Shown here: positions 50,751 through 60,919 of the stretch, piece by piece
How the letters are laid out: every line of letters begins with the position of its first letter
Numbering within the stretch: the first letter of the stretch is position 1
NCBI GenBank assembly: GCA_017427065.1
Contig: JAFRTL010000007.1
Location: forward strand, 62,001 to 126,000
Origin: Bacteroidaceae bacterium
GTDB lineage: Bacteria; Bacteroidota; Bacteroidia; Bacteroidales; Bacteroidaceae
Direction of reading: 5' to 3'
DNA length: 64,000 nucleotides
The notes under the pieces: generated by a model
Database searches by the model: none
Seen by the model: only the letters and a program-made list of their open reading frames with translations
What the model was told of the DNA's origin: nothing
Position numbers and translations under genes: made by a program

Positions 50751-52754
50751 TTAAAGTTCAATACTTAGCGTCAGCTTATAACTCCTTCCAGGCATGGGAT
50801 AGCTTTTCACGATGCTGTATTGTTTATTCCCCAGATTAATCACCTCGCCACGCATAGCCATCTGCACATCACCTAATGAAAAACTACGATAAAGCGATAC
50901 GCCGTATTCTATATAGCCATTAAGCATATTTTTCTCTGTATTCACCTCCGTAGTATAGCGGTCGCTTACTCCTGTGGCATGAATTGAGGTGTTTAACCAA
51001 GGATTCTCCCATGCCAATGAAGCAGAACCCGTATGACGAGGGGTATAAGGAATCTGATTCTTATAAGAGATGGATTCCTTCATCGTTTTATCTACTGCAT
51101 ACTGATAGGTATAAGCCCCACCAAACAGCAAGTGATGATGCTCATTCAGACGGAAATCGGCATCCAAATTCACATCGGCTCCCCAGATATGCACCTTCCC
51201 CAAATTGAGCATGGTCCAATAAAACATATTGTATGGCTTAGCTACAATCTTATCCTTCACATAGTTGAAATAGCCATCGGTAGATAGTTGGAGATGATTT
51301 AACAATCCCTCTGTATCCACTTGATAAGTGACACCAACATTGTATTGGCGGGCAATTTCAGGATTAAGGTCACGACTACCCATACGGTCGAAATAGTTCT
51401 CCGTAAAGGTAGCTACACGGAACACATCTTTATAGGAAGCACGCAGATATAGTTCTGCTTCTTCTAAAGCTTTCCAAGAAAGTGATAATGACGGCGAAAG
51501 CCTATGTGCATCTTTCGATGGATTACCCAATTTGGTTTTATTCCAATAATCTGAACGTAATAATATGGCCGTCAAAGCCAATCTATCTAGATGATAACGT
51601 GCAGAAAGCGTTTGCAACACCGTATGTCGCAATGGTTTTGACTTTAAATTGGCATTGGCATTCAGCGTATTGTAGGCATAATCCCCAGCGTATGCAAAAG
51701 CCAAGTGTTCTGTTGGTTCATACATTACAGCTGCAGAGCCATAGTACTCCCTTTGATAATACTTATTATTTAGTTCTCCTCCAGGGTATTGACCACCTTC
51801 ATCATGATAGTGGGAATAAGCCCAGTTGAATTTCCCATTCAACAACAAGGAAAAACCTCCTCCTAATTTTGATTTATAATTGGCTTGTGCAAAGAAATTC
51901 CTATCCATTTCCTTTTCATGACTGATGGCATTATAAAGGATTACGGGACCAGGAAGTTCACGCCAAGACTGATAATAATAGACCTTACCATTTAAGGTGG
52001 CATTCGTAGAAGGACGCACATATACATTGCCTTCTGTTCGCCACGTTTCTATCTGATTATTGTTTCGATATTCCTTCGTCACATTCTCAACATTCACCAA
52101 TTGGAAAGGATATTGATTGTCTGCTCTCAGATAATCACCGCTGACAGAAGTGCTCACTTTCTCATTGATTTTCTGATCATAGCGCATGTAAGGATTGAAC
52201 ATTCCGAAAGAGCCTGTCTTGATTTCTGCTTTCAAATGACTGTTCTTGTCCACCAAGTCGGGCAACAAGGTTTGCAGACGCAAGGTTGCAGCGGAGGCTA
52301 CAGTCCTTGCAGGAAGGAAAATATCATCATTATCCCCAATAGCTAAAGAAAGTGATCGGATATTATCCAATGTAAAACGCGACAAATCCACTTGTCCACT
52401 CTGAAGATCGCTTACGGCCACCCCATCGTAGGATACCGCTGTATGCTGAGAGCCAAGGCTACGTACAGAAACTGTCTTTATACCCCCAGCACCTCCATAA
52501 TCCTTCACGTTTACCCCAGAAAAACGGCGTAATGCATCACTCAAATCCGTGATACCTTGCTGCAAAAGATCTTGATTGGTCACTATCTGGAAAGGAGAAG
52601 TACTGGTAACTTGCTTACTCTTGTCCCCTCTTACCGTTAGCTCTCTTAAAGTTCGCCCTTTGGTTACAAGCGTATCATTCTGAGCCCTCACTTGCAGTGA
52701 AGCCACAGTCATCCACGCGATACACAAAGTAAGCCTAAGGGTTAACCTCCACAT
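50751..52754 (-). CDS. btuB: TonB-dependent cobalamin receptor (BtuB-like)
   Basis: A 667-residue outer-membrane receptor: signal peptide (LRLTLCIAWMTVASLQVRAQ), plug domain from TLRELTVRGDKSKQV through ITDLSDALRRFSGVNVKDYG and TVSVRSLGSQHTAVSYDGVAVSD, then a 22-strand-type barrel ending SYPMPGRSYKLTLSIEL. It imports B12 using TonB energy; specificity is inferred from the cobalamin riboswitch in its leader and the BtuG-like partner 23 nt downstream. Start: ATG at 52754; the upstream TTG is less likely. First gene of the btu operon. Confidence 0.92.
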   Translation of the reverse strand: MWRLTLRLTLCIAWMTVASLQVRAQNDTLVTKGRTLRELTVRGDKSKQVTSTSPFQIVTNQDLLQQGITDLSDALRRFSGVNVKDYGGAGGIKTVSVRSLGSQHTAVSYDGVAVSDLQSGQVDLSRFTLDNIRSLSLAIGDNDDIFLPARTVASAATLRLQTLLPDLVDKNSHLKAEIKTGSFGMFNPYMRYDQKINEKVSTSVSGDYLRADNQYPFQLVNVENVTKEYRNNNQIETWRTEGNVYVRPSTNATLNGKVYYYQSWRELPGPVILYNAISHEKEMDRNFFAQANYKSKLGGGFSLLLNGKFNWAYSHYHDEGGQYPGGELNNKYYQREYYGSAAVMYEPTEHLAFAYAGDYAYNTLNANANLKSKPLRHTVLQTLSARYHLDRLALTAILLRSDYWNKTKLGNPSKDAHRLSPSLSLSWKALEEAELYLRASYKDVFRVATFTENYFDRMGSRDLNPEIARQYNVGVTYQVDTEGLLNHLQLSTDGYFNYVKDKIVAKPYNMFYWTMLNLGKVHIWGADVNLDADFRLNEHHHLLFGGAYTYQYAVDKTMKESISYKNQIPYTPRHTGSASLAWENPWLNTSIHATGVSDRYTTEVNTEKNMLNGYIEYGVSLYRSFSLGDVQMAMRGEVINLGNKQYSIVKSYPMPGRSYKLTLSIEL

Positions 52755-52780
52755 AATCAATAATAACAGCTATAAAACTA

Positions 52781-52812
52781 TGTAGCAACAGCCATCCTCG
52801 CAGCATCGTTGC
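52781..52812 (-). promoter_or_regulatory. Possible expression-platform hairpin of the cobalamin riboswitch
   Basis: Between aptamer and btuB the minus strand has AGCAAC ... GTTGCT arms around a GC-rich loop, ending about 25 nt before the start codon. It has no T-run, so control of translation start is more likely than termination. Confidence 0.4.
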
Positions 52813-52823
52813 TTCTTCAGTAA

Positions 52824-53007
52824 GGTTTTGCAGGTCTTCTGACTAACTCCAGCCTTGTCTGTCTTCCCATCTATTACAGACAGTGACAATGAGGTACTTG
52901 ACAAAGCAAAATGATAGAGCTCACAGCAGCGGGACTGTTCGGGACTTTCACCCGATTCCCTTTTCATTCCTCTCTCAGCCTTTCCGTGAGAAAAGGAAAA
53001 CAAAACC
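52824..53007 (-). ncRNA. Cobalamin (adenosylcobalamin-type) riboswitch
   Basis: The minus strand carries the B12-box sequence AGTCAGAAGACCTGC (52830-52844) and the upstream core GGGTGAAAGTCCCG ... CAGTCCCGCTGCTGTGA. Helix P1 pairs GGTTTTG (53001-53007) with CAAAACC (52824-52830). It lies in the 350-nt leader of btuB and should turn off the uptake operon when B12 is plentiful. A consensus promoter lies just upstream. Confidence 0.95.
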
Positions 53008-53011
53008 ATTG

Positions 53012-53043
53012 CAAAGATACACCTTTTATTAATAATGATGCAA
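53012..53043 (-). promoter_or_regulatory. Promoter of the riboswitch-btuB-btuG-btuF-btuC transcript
   Basis: Minus-strand -7 box TATCTTTG (53012-53019), -33 TTG (53041-53043), 21-bp spacer. Transcription would start a few bases before riboswitch P1. Confidence 0.8.
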
Positions 53044-53052
53044 AAAGATTCA

Positions 53053-53089
53053 TAAAAAAGCGTTGCCCCCTCTTTCGAAAGGACAACGC
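53053..53089 (-). terminator. Intrinsic terminator of the succinate:CoA transferase gene
   Basis: Minus-strand stem GCGTTG / CAACGC extended by CC/GG pairs, then TTTTTT. It sits directly against the btu promoter. Confidence 0.8.
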
Positions 53090-53113
53090 AGTTATAATTA
53101 TTTATCGAATTGC

Positions 53114-54622
53114 TTACTTCACATATTCAGCAAAATCTGTCAAGTGCATATCGCCCTTGCGCTCCAGCGTGTCGTGCATAGCGAAAGCAGCAGGCAGACA
53201 ATGACGAGTCTGACCCATCTTGGCAATCTTGAGGTAATCCCACAACAGTTGCTTGTAGTCTGGATGTGCGCACTTCTCGATGATTTCCTGAGCACGCTCA
53301 TATGGACCCTTACCACGAAGATCGGCCACACCTTGCTCTGTAGCGATGATGTTCACATCATGCTCGGTATGATCCAGATGGCTCACGAAAGGAACGATAG
53401 AACTGATCTTACCACCCTTTGCCACACTTGGACAAGTAAAGATACTGATGTAAGCATTGCGCTCAAAGTCGCCACTACCACCAATACCATTCATCATCTT
53501 GACACCACTGATATGCGTAGAGTTGGCATTACCGAAGAGGTCAACTTCCAAAGCGGTATTGATAGCTATCACACCTAAGCGACGGATGATTTCAGGAGAG
53601 TTGGAGATCTCACTCTGGCGCAGTGTCAGGTGGTTCTTGAAGTAATCCATGTTGTCATAAATCTGCATCAAGCACTCATTAGATACAGTCAAAGAGCAAG
53701 CAGAAGCATCGATTACGCGGCCTTCCATCATCATACCCACCACGCTGTCTTGCAGCACTTCAGTGTAGATATTGAAGTTAGGCACATGCTTGTCAGTTCC
53801 CAATGCACCAAGAATAGCATTTGCTGTAGATCCCACACCACTCTGTAAAGGCAGGAAGGTATTAGGAATGATACCGCGATGCATATCCTGTACCAAGAAC
53901 TCAGCCACATTATGACCAATAGCATCAGTAACAGGATCATTGTCCTTGAAGGCACGAGCCTCATCTGGCAAGTTGCACTCTACCACACCTGCGATCTTGC
54001 TGGCAGGAATCTCCACGTAAGGCTTACCAATGCGATCGCTTACCTTTGTGATAGGAATAGCCAGACGCTGAGGAGGATCCAATGGCTCGTACACATCGTG
54101 CAGATACTTAGCATTAGGATTATGGAAAGCATTGAGCTCCAGAATCACACCCTTCTTGGCCAAACGAGCAGCAGTAGGACTGATACCACCAGCAGCAGTC
54201 AGATAAGCCTTGCAAGTAGTCTCACCTTCCTCGATGTCGCAAACTTCCAAGATAGCCCAATCCACATCACCCATAAAACCGTAGCGCAGTTCCTGTGCCA
54301 TCTGGCTAAGGTGAATGTCATTGTAAGGAATCTCGCCCAAGTTCACATGCTTACGGAAATCAGGATTAGTGGTATAAGGAGCACGATACTTGATGGCATA
54401 AGCGTTTGCCATGTCACCATCGCAGCTCTGTCCGGTAGAAGCCCCAGTGAAAATACCTACTTTGAATGGACGACCAGCCTCATGTTCGGCGATAGCGCGC
54501 TTTGCCAATTCCTTAGTCACTGCTTTAGCGGTACCTGCAGGTGTAAAACCACTAAGAGCGATGTTCTCATCATTGTTGATCATTGCTGCAGCTTCGGCAG
54601 CAGTAAGTCTTCTATAAGCCAT
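53114..54622 (-). CDS. Succinate/acetate-type CoA transferase (acetyl-CoA hydrolase family)
   Basis: A 502-residue class I CoA transferase: FTGASTGQSCDGDMANA near residue 58, LQSGVGSTANAILGAL (259-274), catalytic Glu288 in YTEVLQD, and TEQGVADLRGKGPYERA (from 428). Length and motifs match succinyl-CoA:acetate/propionate transferases, which in Bacteroidetes close the succinate-propionate fermentation by moving CoA from propionyl-CoA to succinate. That step also depends on B12 through methylmalonyl-CoA mutase, so placement beside the btu operon is metabolically sensible, although each has its own promoter (TATCTTTG at 54660-54667 here). Cytoplasmic. Confidence 0.92.
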   Translation of the reverse strand: MAYRRLTAAEAAAMINNDENIALSGFTPAGTAKAVTKELAKRAIAEHEAGRPFKVGIFTGASTGQSCDGDMANAYAIKYRAPYTTNPDFRKHVNLGEIPYNDIHLSQMAQELRYGFMGDVDWAILEVCDIEEGETTCKAYLTAAGGISPTAARLAKKGVILELNAFHNPNAKYLHDVYEPLDPPQRLAIPITKVSDRIGKPYVEIPASKIAGVVECNLPDEARAFKDNDPVTDAIGHNVAEFLVQDMHRGIIPNTFLPLQSGVGSTANAILGALGTDKHVPNFNIYTEVLQDSVVGMMMEGRVIDASACSLTVSNECLMQIYDNMDYFKNHLTLRQSEISNSPEIIRRLGVIAINTALEVDLFGNANSTHISGVKMMNGIGGSGDFERNAYISIFTCPSVAKGGKISSIVPFVSHLDHTEHDVNIIATEQGVADLRGKGPYERAQEIIEKCAHPDYKQLLWDYLKIAKMGQTRHCLPAAFAMHDTLERKGDMHLTDFAEYVK

Positions 54623-54751
54623 TTTTACTATTTTATAAGTTTACTCTTTATTTATGGTGCAAAGATACTGCTTTTTTTTAGAATGTGGCGTGATGTTTCC
54701 GTAAAATATTCCAAATCTTTGGGATATTGTTTTTAGAGGAGGAAAAAGGAT

Positions 54752-55052
54752 TTGCAATAGAGAGAAAACTAACTGTATACTGTACACCTGTATACCTTGA
54801 TGGTTAAAGTGGCAATCTAAAGAATAGGACAATTTCTTCATTACCATTTTTCTAACTAGCAAATATAAACTTTCTAGTTAGGAAAAAATTTTTACCTCAC
54901 TAGAGAATAATTTTTTCCTAGGGATGTATTTATAAGTACCACGTCTTCTTTTAGAATAGTGAATCTAAAGAATAGAACATTTTTTAATCTCTGATTAGAA
55001 ACCCAAAAGTATACAGGTGTACAGTATACAGTTAGTTTTCTCTCTAATGCAA
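54752..55052. repeat. 301-bp element bounded by 44-bp inverted repeats
   Basis: 54752-54795 and 55009-55052 are reverse complements at 43 of 44 positions; each holds AACTAACTGTATACTGTACA followed by CCTGTATAC, itself partly palindromic. Inside, an 18-nt direct repeat AATCTAAAGAATAGRACA occurs at 54814 and 54962, and CTAACTAG/CTAGTTAG form an inner inverted repeat (54852-54881). No ORF of note. The element fills most of the gap between two divergent genes; its right end stops 4 bp before the -33 box of the DUF5009 promoter. Nothing else is visible in the 485-nt gap. Confidence 0.85.
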
Positions 55053-55055
55053 CTA

Positions 55056-55086
55056 TTGTTTATTATATAATTATGATTTATCTTTG
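55056..55086 (+). promoter_or_regulatory. Promoter of the DUF5009 gene
   Basis: -33 TTG (55056-55058), 20-bp spacer, -7 TATCTTTG (55079-55086), 22 nt before the start codon. Confidence 0.8.
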
Positions 55087-55107
55087 CTTCAAATAAAAAC
55101 TAATACT

Positions 55108-56235
55108 ATGAATACGAAAACTACAAAACCGCAGATTCCTGCGGGACGATTGCAATCACTGGATGCCCTAAGAGGTTTCGACATGTTTTTCATTATGGGC
55201 GGCGCCGGACTTTTGGCTGCTCTTGCCACTTGGTTCCCTTGCGGATTCACGGAGGCATTGGCCGCGCAGATGGACCATGTTGAATGGCACGGATTGGCGC
55301 ATCATGATACCATTTTCCCCCTGTTCCTCTTTATTGCAGGTATCTCTTTCCCATTCTCACTATCAAAACAACGTGGCAATGGTAAGACGGAAGCAGCCAT
55401 CATCCGCAAGATTATCCGCAGAGGTGTGACGTTGGTGCTTTTAGGACTGTTATATAACGGACTCCTTGGCCATCTGAACTTTGCCGAGGCTCGCTATGCC
55501 AGTGTTTTGGCGCGCATCGGTTTGGCATGGATGTTCGGAGCATTAATTTTCATGCATACCAGTTGGAAAGCACGTGTATGGATTACTTCCGCTTTGCTTA
55601 TCGGCTATTGGCTATTGGTGGGCTTCATCCCTGCTCCTGATGCCGGAGGAGCTGATATCTACAGCGCGCAAGGCTCATTGGTGGGATATGTGGACCGTAT
55701 CCTGCTTCCAGGAAGAATCTACTACGGCAACATCGATCCTGAGGGTATTTTGGGACTTATCCCTGCCATCGGTACTGCTCTACTTGGAATGTTCACAGGC
55801 GAATGGGTAAAACGCAAGAATATCAGTGAGAACAAGAAAGTGCTGGGTATGGTCATTGCAGGCATCGTATGGCTGGTCATCGGATTGCTGTGGAGCACCG
55901 TATTCCCCATCAACAAGAAGATGTGGACCAGTACCTTTGTACTTGTCGTAGCAGCTTACTCTATACTGATGTTTGCCCTATTCTACTGGATCATTGATGT
56001 GAAAAACTGTCGCGGATGGATACTCTTCTTTACCGTGATAGGCATGAATTCTATCACCATCTATCTAGCACAGGCATTCATCAATTTCAGCTATACCGCC
56101 CGCAAACTGTTTGGTGGACTGATAGCTCTGATGCCCGAGAACTCGCAGGATTTCTTTACGCAAGCAGCTTACATCGCCGTTTGCTGGCTGTTCCTGTACT
56201 TCCTCTATCGCAAGCGTGTGTTCCTGAAAGTCTAA
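55108..56235 (+). CDS. DUF5009 / heparan-alpha-glucosaminide N-acetyltransferase-like membrane protein
   Basis: A 375-residue inner-membrane protein with about ten helices. The N-terminal LQSLDALRGFDMFFIMGGAG and WHGLAHHDTIFPLFLFIAGIS (conserved His-His-Asp) mark the NagX/HGSNAT-like acyltransferase family, which acetylates sugars or sugar polymers using cytoplasmic acetyl-CoA. Substrate unknown; gut Bacteroidetes often have several copies beside glycan-use genes, but none of those are adjacent here. Start: ATG at 55108, after a consensus promoter. Its 3' end overlaps the convergent cbiK by 4 nt. Confidence 0.88.
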   Translation: MNTKTTKPQIPAGRLQSLDALRGFDMFFIMGGAGLLAALATWFPCGFTEALAAQMDHVEWHGLAHHDTIFPLFLFIAGISFPFSLSKQRGNGKTEAAIIRKIIRRGVTLVLLGLLYNGLLGHLNFAEARYASVLARIGLAWMFGALIFMHTSWKARVWITSALLIGYWLLVGFIPAPDAGGADIYSAQGSLVGYVDRILLPGRIYYGNIDPEGILGLIPAIGTALLGMFTGEWVKRKNISENKKVLGMVIAGIVWLVIGLLWSTVFPINKKMWTSTFVLVVAAYSILMFALFYWIIDVKNCRGWILFFTVIGMNSITIYLAQAFINFSYTARKLFGGLIALMPENSQDFFTQAAYIAVCWLFLYFLYRKRVFLKV

Positions 56236-57206
56236 TCATTTTCAGAAGCATAGGCCGCTTTTTTCTCCATGATGTCTCGAATTCGATGAGTCAAAGAGAA
56301 ACGTAAATGCTCCATAAAGATATCCTGTATTTCAGGTATCTCACCTAAGCCCTCGATGCTAAGCTGCACTTGCAAGCCTCTGGCTTCGAGGGCATCTTTC
56401 CAATCTTCAGAAATGTCGTTCTTGGCATGATCGCCTGCAACGAACATCAGTGGTACCAATATTACCTGCTTCCCCTTTTGTGACTGTATCATGCGTAAGG
56501 CATCCTCCTGTGTAGGATAGCCCTCAATGGTGGCCACATGGTAGTAAGGATACCCTTCAGCCTTCAGCATATAGTCCAATTGACTATAGATGGCAGTTGA
56601 AGGTCCTTCAGTACCATGTCCCACAAAAAGCACATGTTCCTTCTGTTTTTCATTAACAGGATGGCGTCGCGTCAAAATCTCCACTACACGAAAAGCATCC
56701 TCCGTACTATAGAGCAAGGGAGTGCCTAGGCGTATCTCCTTAAAAAACGGTTTCATTGTTTCCACATCTTTACGCAATGATTCCATCTCCTCGCCTTCAA
56801 TGATATTGGTACTCTGAATGATGACATGCGTAATGCCTTGCGCACGTAGTTTCAGAAGAGCCTCCAAAGGAGTATCTATCTCTATGCCGCGCGCTTTGAG
56901 ACGGCGAAGGATGATACGTGAGGTAAAAGAACGAGTGACCGTTAGTTGGGGAAATGCATCCTTGACCTTTTGGTAAAAAGCATCAATGGTAGCTGCGCGA
57001 GTATCGTCATGGGTAGTACCGAAACTCACTAGTAATATGGCAGCACGATCTTGGTCGGTTAGGTTACCCAGTAGGTCATCAGGCACGGCAGTTTCTTCAC
57101 CTTGCGCCCATAAAGGAGTTGCCAAAAACATAAGAATAAGGAGAATCAACCACTCCAACGGTTTGTTAAAATGCATTCTTTTCATATCTAGTTCTCTTTT
57201 TTTCAT
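56232..57206 (-). CDS. cbiK: CbiK-type sirohydrochlorin cobaltochelatase with export signal
   Basis: A 324-residue chelatase of the CbiK family: ILLVSFGTTHDDTRAATIDAFY, VIIQSTNIIEGEEMESL, HVLFVGHGTEGPS (His) and LMFVAGDHAKNDISEDW (His) give the tetrapyrrole/metal site. Before the domain is a hydrophobic segment (PLEWLILLILMFLATPLWAQ) with a likely signal-peptidase site, so the enzyme appears periplasmic, as reported for CbiK of Desulfovibrio. The role may be cobalt or iron insertion or salvage chemistry; no other cob/cbi biosynthesis genes are in the window. The ATG at 57206 overlaps the AmrS stop (TGATG), indicating coupled translation. Confidence 0.9.
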   Translation of the reverse strand: MKKRELDMKRMHFNKPLEWLILLILMFLATPLWAQGEETAVPDDLLGNLTDQDRAAILLVSFGTTHDDTRAATIDAFYQKVKDAFPQLTVTRSFTSRIILRRLKARGIEIDTPLEALLKLRAQGITHVIIQSTNIIEGEEMESLRKDVETMKPFFKEIRLGTPLLYSTEDAFRVVEILTRRHPVNEKQKEHVLFVGHGTEGPSTAIYSQLDYMLKAEGYPYYHVATIEGYPTQEDALRMIQSQKGKQVILVPLMFVAGDHAKNDISEDWKDALEARGLQVQLSIEGLGEIPEIQDIFMEHLRFSLTHRIRDIMEKKAAYASEND

Positions 57207-58084
57207 CAATATTGATGGGGCACATTTCCCAAATACACGTGGTGTATGCCTTCCTCACTAGCTATCTGTTCTGCCATTTGAAGAGTGGAGACAGGGGTTG
57301 GAGGGAGATCCTGCATCTTGTATCTAGGAAAGAAACGGCTGAAATGCAGAGGAACTTCGGCAAGGTCGTTTTCCACCATCCATCTGCACATATGACGTAT
57401 CATCTCCATATCATCGTTGACAGTAGGGATGACGAGATTGGTCAATTCTATCCAAACACCTGCATCGCGCATAGCAAGGATGGTGTCTAGAACTGTGGAA
57501 AGATGTCCTCCGCTGACTTTCAGGTATATCTCATCACTGAATGATTTCAGATCGATATTGGCAGCATCGAGGAAAGGCAGGAGGTCAGCAAGCGGTTCCT
57601 TACAGACATAGCCTGCTGTGACGAGTATATTCCAAAGTCCCTGTTCATGAGCCAGTCGTGCCGTATCAATCACATACTCCATATAAGTGAGAGGTTCGGT
57701 ATAGGTATAAGCAATACCAGGACAATGATGTTTAAGACAGAGACTTACGACATCCTCGGGTGTAAGTTTGTAATAATCCACAACATCCGGAGTTACTTGC
57801 GATATTTCATGGTTCTGGCAATTAAGGCAACGGAAATTGCAGCCAGTGCAAGCAATCGACAAGCAGGTGGTGCCAGGATGAAAATGATAGAGTGGCTTCT
57901 TCTCAATAGGATCAATCGCCAATGAGCAAGGCTTGCCATAAACCTCGCTGACGAGCATTCCATCGTGGTTCTTACGACTACGACAAATGCCTGTTTTTCC
58001 AATGGAAATCTTGCAATGATGCGGACAAAGTTGGCACTCTACTCTCCCATCATCCATTCGCTGATAATACCTACACTCCATCAT
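57206..58084 (-). CDS. amrS: AmmeMemoRadiSam system radical SAM enzyme
   Basis: A 292-residue cytoplasmic radical SAM protein. The [4Fe-4S] motif is C-NFR-C-LN-C (Cys82, Cys86, Cys89) in TGCNFRCLNCQNHEIS. The N-terminus has a second Cys set (Cys17, 20, 24, 34 in ECQLCPHHCKISIGKTGIC) as usual for this group. TYTEPLTYMEYVIDTA and NIDLKSFSDE are family blocks. The name comes from its association with AMMECR1 and Memo proteins, which are encoded here by the gene immediately upstream (10 nt). Its substrate is not known to me. No signal peptide, unlike the proteins on either side. Confidence 0.92.
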   Translation of the reverse strand: MMECRYYQRMDDGRVECQLCPHHCKISIGKTGICRSRKNHDGMLVSEVYGKPCSLAIDPIEKKPLYHFHPGTTCLSIACTGCNFRCLNCQNHEISQVTPDVVDYYKLTPEDVVSLCLKHHCPGIAYTYTEPLTYMEYVIDTARLAHEQGLWNILVTAGYVCKEPLADLLPFLDAANIDLKSFSDEIYLKVSGGHLSTVLDTILAMRDAGVWIELTNLVIPTVNDDMEMIRHMCRWMVENDLAEVPLHFSRFFPRYKMQDLPPTPVSTLQMAEQIASEEGIHHVYLGNVPHQY

Positions 58085-58094
58085 CAATCACCCA

Positions 58095-59555
58095 TTAAAA
58101 AACAATGGCTTCATACACATACAGTTCCGCATCACGCCAGCCATTCCATCCCAGTCCGGCCTTGTCCTGCGAACAATGTCCCACAAACTCTTCCTTAGTC
58201 CAATTGACTTCATCAGCCACCTGTGGCAAGAAGGTGCCACTACGATAACCTTTTCGGATATAGATACCATGACGGTGCAATTCAAATTCATCCAAACTCT
58301 GGATTCGTCGCATCGGAGTAAGTACGGAGATTTCTATGGTCAAATCATCCAGTTCATTCCGACGTAACGATGGAAAGCGCGGATCCTCGAAAGCAGCTGC
58401 ACGAGCCATCTCTGCCACAACCTTTTGCAGAGGGATATCTTCGCCAAAATGTCCGATACAACCCCTAAGTCGTCCATGTTTATAGAGCGACACGAAAGCA
58501 CCACATTTCTGATTGAGTATGGGGTTTGAAGAATCTTGAAGGCGAACAGGTCTGCCATCCAGACTATCTTTTATGCTCTGAAAGGCTATCTCTTTCAGCA
58601 TCCGTTTGTCTTCATCAGACAAAGAAAATTCGCCTGTTTCTTTACGCACAACAACAAATGAGTGATAACCCACCACACGACTATGATCATAATTATCTAT
58701 ATCTCCTGAGTTCTGATACATCAGATGCTTTACCTGATATTGATTGTCGAGCATCAACATCAATGTAATGATGGAGAATTCTCCACATGCACTTGTAGCC
58801 AGATTAGGAATTCCCTTTGTAGCATTGGCCTCAATGGTAGAGATAAACTGCTCTACATCGCCACTTTCAACAGCCTCACCCGTCAAAGCATCTACTTTGC
58901 AGGCATCTTCATACGATGGATAATGTGAGAAGTCGCTGCTGATGACAAAGAGGTTTTCCTCATTAAACCAAGGTTTCAGCACTTCTGCTATCCGACTCAA
59001 TTTATGGAAATCGTTGGTGGAAATAATAATAGGAACAATGGGAGACACATTTCCTAAGCGTCTTTGAAGGAAAGGCAACTGCACTTCAAGGCAATGCTCA
59101 CGATCATGAGCCTTTGGACGATAAGCAAACACACTATCAGCTTCTATCAGCTTTCGTGAAGTCACACGATCAACTTCTACATTGCCTAATGGTGTGGCAT
59201 AATAATCCACTGCACTATTCACAGATGCTCCATTAAACCACTCATAATGACTCGGTCCAATCAGGAATATGCGCTTGTATGGTTTCTTTGGATTGAGTTT
59301 AGCGTACGCAGAAGCAGCCACATTACCAGAGAAATAATAGCCTGCATGAGGCACAATCAATGCAACCACATCCTCCTGCGGTTTGTCTTTGTCATGCAGC
59401 GCCAAAAGACTGTCCACCTCATGGCTTAGCCTCTGAGCATTATCGTCATAGAACCTTCCTGCCTGTGTAGCAGGCCTCACTACAGGTCCCGTTTGTCCGT
59501 TACTTGTATTCATCATCAGTATTGCAGCTATTATTGTTAGTATCACCTTTCCCAT
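58095..59555 (-). CDS. Memo-AMMECR1 fusion (AmmeMemoRadiSam proteins B and A), exported
   Basis: A 486-residue fusion. An N-terminal signal peptide (MGKVILTIIAAILMMNTSNGQ) precedes a Memo domain (residues 25-305) with the metal-site residues His70 (PHAGYYFSG), His103 (GPSHYEW), Asp208/His211 (SSDFSHY) and Cys257 (SACGEFSI), then an AMMECR1 domain (315-486) with KCGAFVSLYKHGRLRGCIGH and FPSLRRNELDDLTIEISVL. Memo is a copper/iron-binding redox protein in eukaryotes; AMMECR1 is of unknown biochemistry. ATG at 59555; first gene of an operon with amrS and cbiK. A TATCTTTG box at 59662-59669 gives a leader of about 100 nt. Confidence 0.92.
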   Translation of the reverse strand: MGKVILTIIAAILMMNTSNGQTGPVVRPATQAGRFYDDNAQRLSHEVDSLLALHDKDKPQEDVVALIVPHAGYYFSGNVAASAYAKLNPKKPYKRIFLIGPSHYEWFNGASVNSAVDYYATPLGNVEVDRVTSRKLIEADSVFAYRPKAHDREHCLEVQLPFLQRRLGNVSPIVPIIISTNDFHKLSRIAEVLKPWFNEENLFVISSDFSHYPSYEDACKVDALTGEAVESGDVEQFISTIEANATKGIPNLATSACGEFSIITLMLMLDNQYQVKHLMYQNSGDIDNYDHSRVVGYHSFVVVRKETGEFSLSDEDKRMLKEIAFQSIKDSLDGRPVRLQDSSNPILNQKCGAFVSLYKHGRLRGCIGHFGEDIPLQKVVAEMARAAAFEDPRFPSLRRNELDDLTIEISVLTPMRRIQSLDEFELHRHGIYIRKGYRSGTFLPQVADEVNWTKEEFVGHCSQDKAGLGWNGWRDAELYVYEAIVF

Positions 59556-59661
59556 CAAACAACCTTCATGTATCCGATTTCAGCAATAGTTTCTGGTTCT
59601 TTAAGTATCCAATATCAGAGTCTGATTGTCCGCATTAGCACAGGTGCTTAAAGTTGTTGCA

Positions 59662-60916
<1,255 letters not shown>

Positions 60917-60919
60917 ACG

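Noticed and set aside
53879..54736. A 285-codon plus-strand frame opposite the succinate:CoA transferase.
   Set aside because: Antisense shadow; it runs past the start of the real gene only because the upstream region happens to lack stops.
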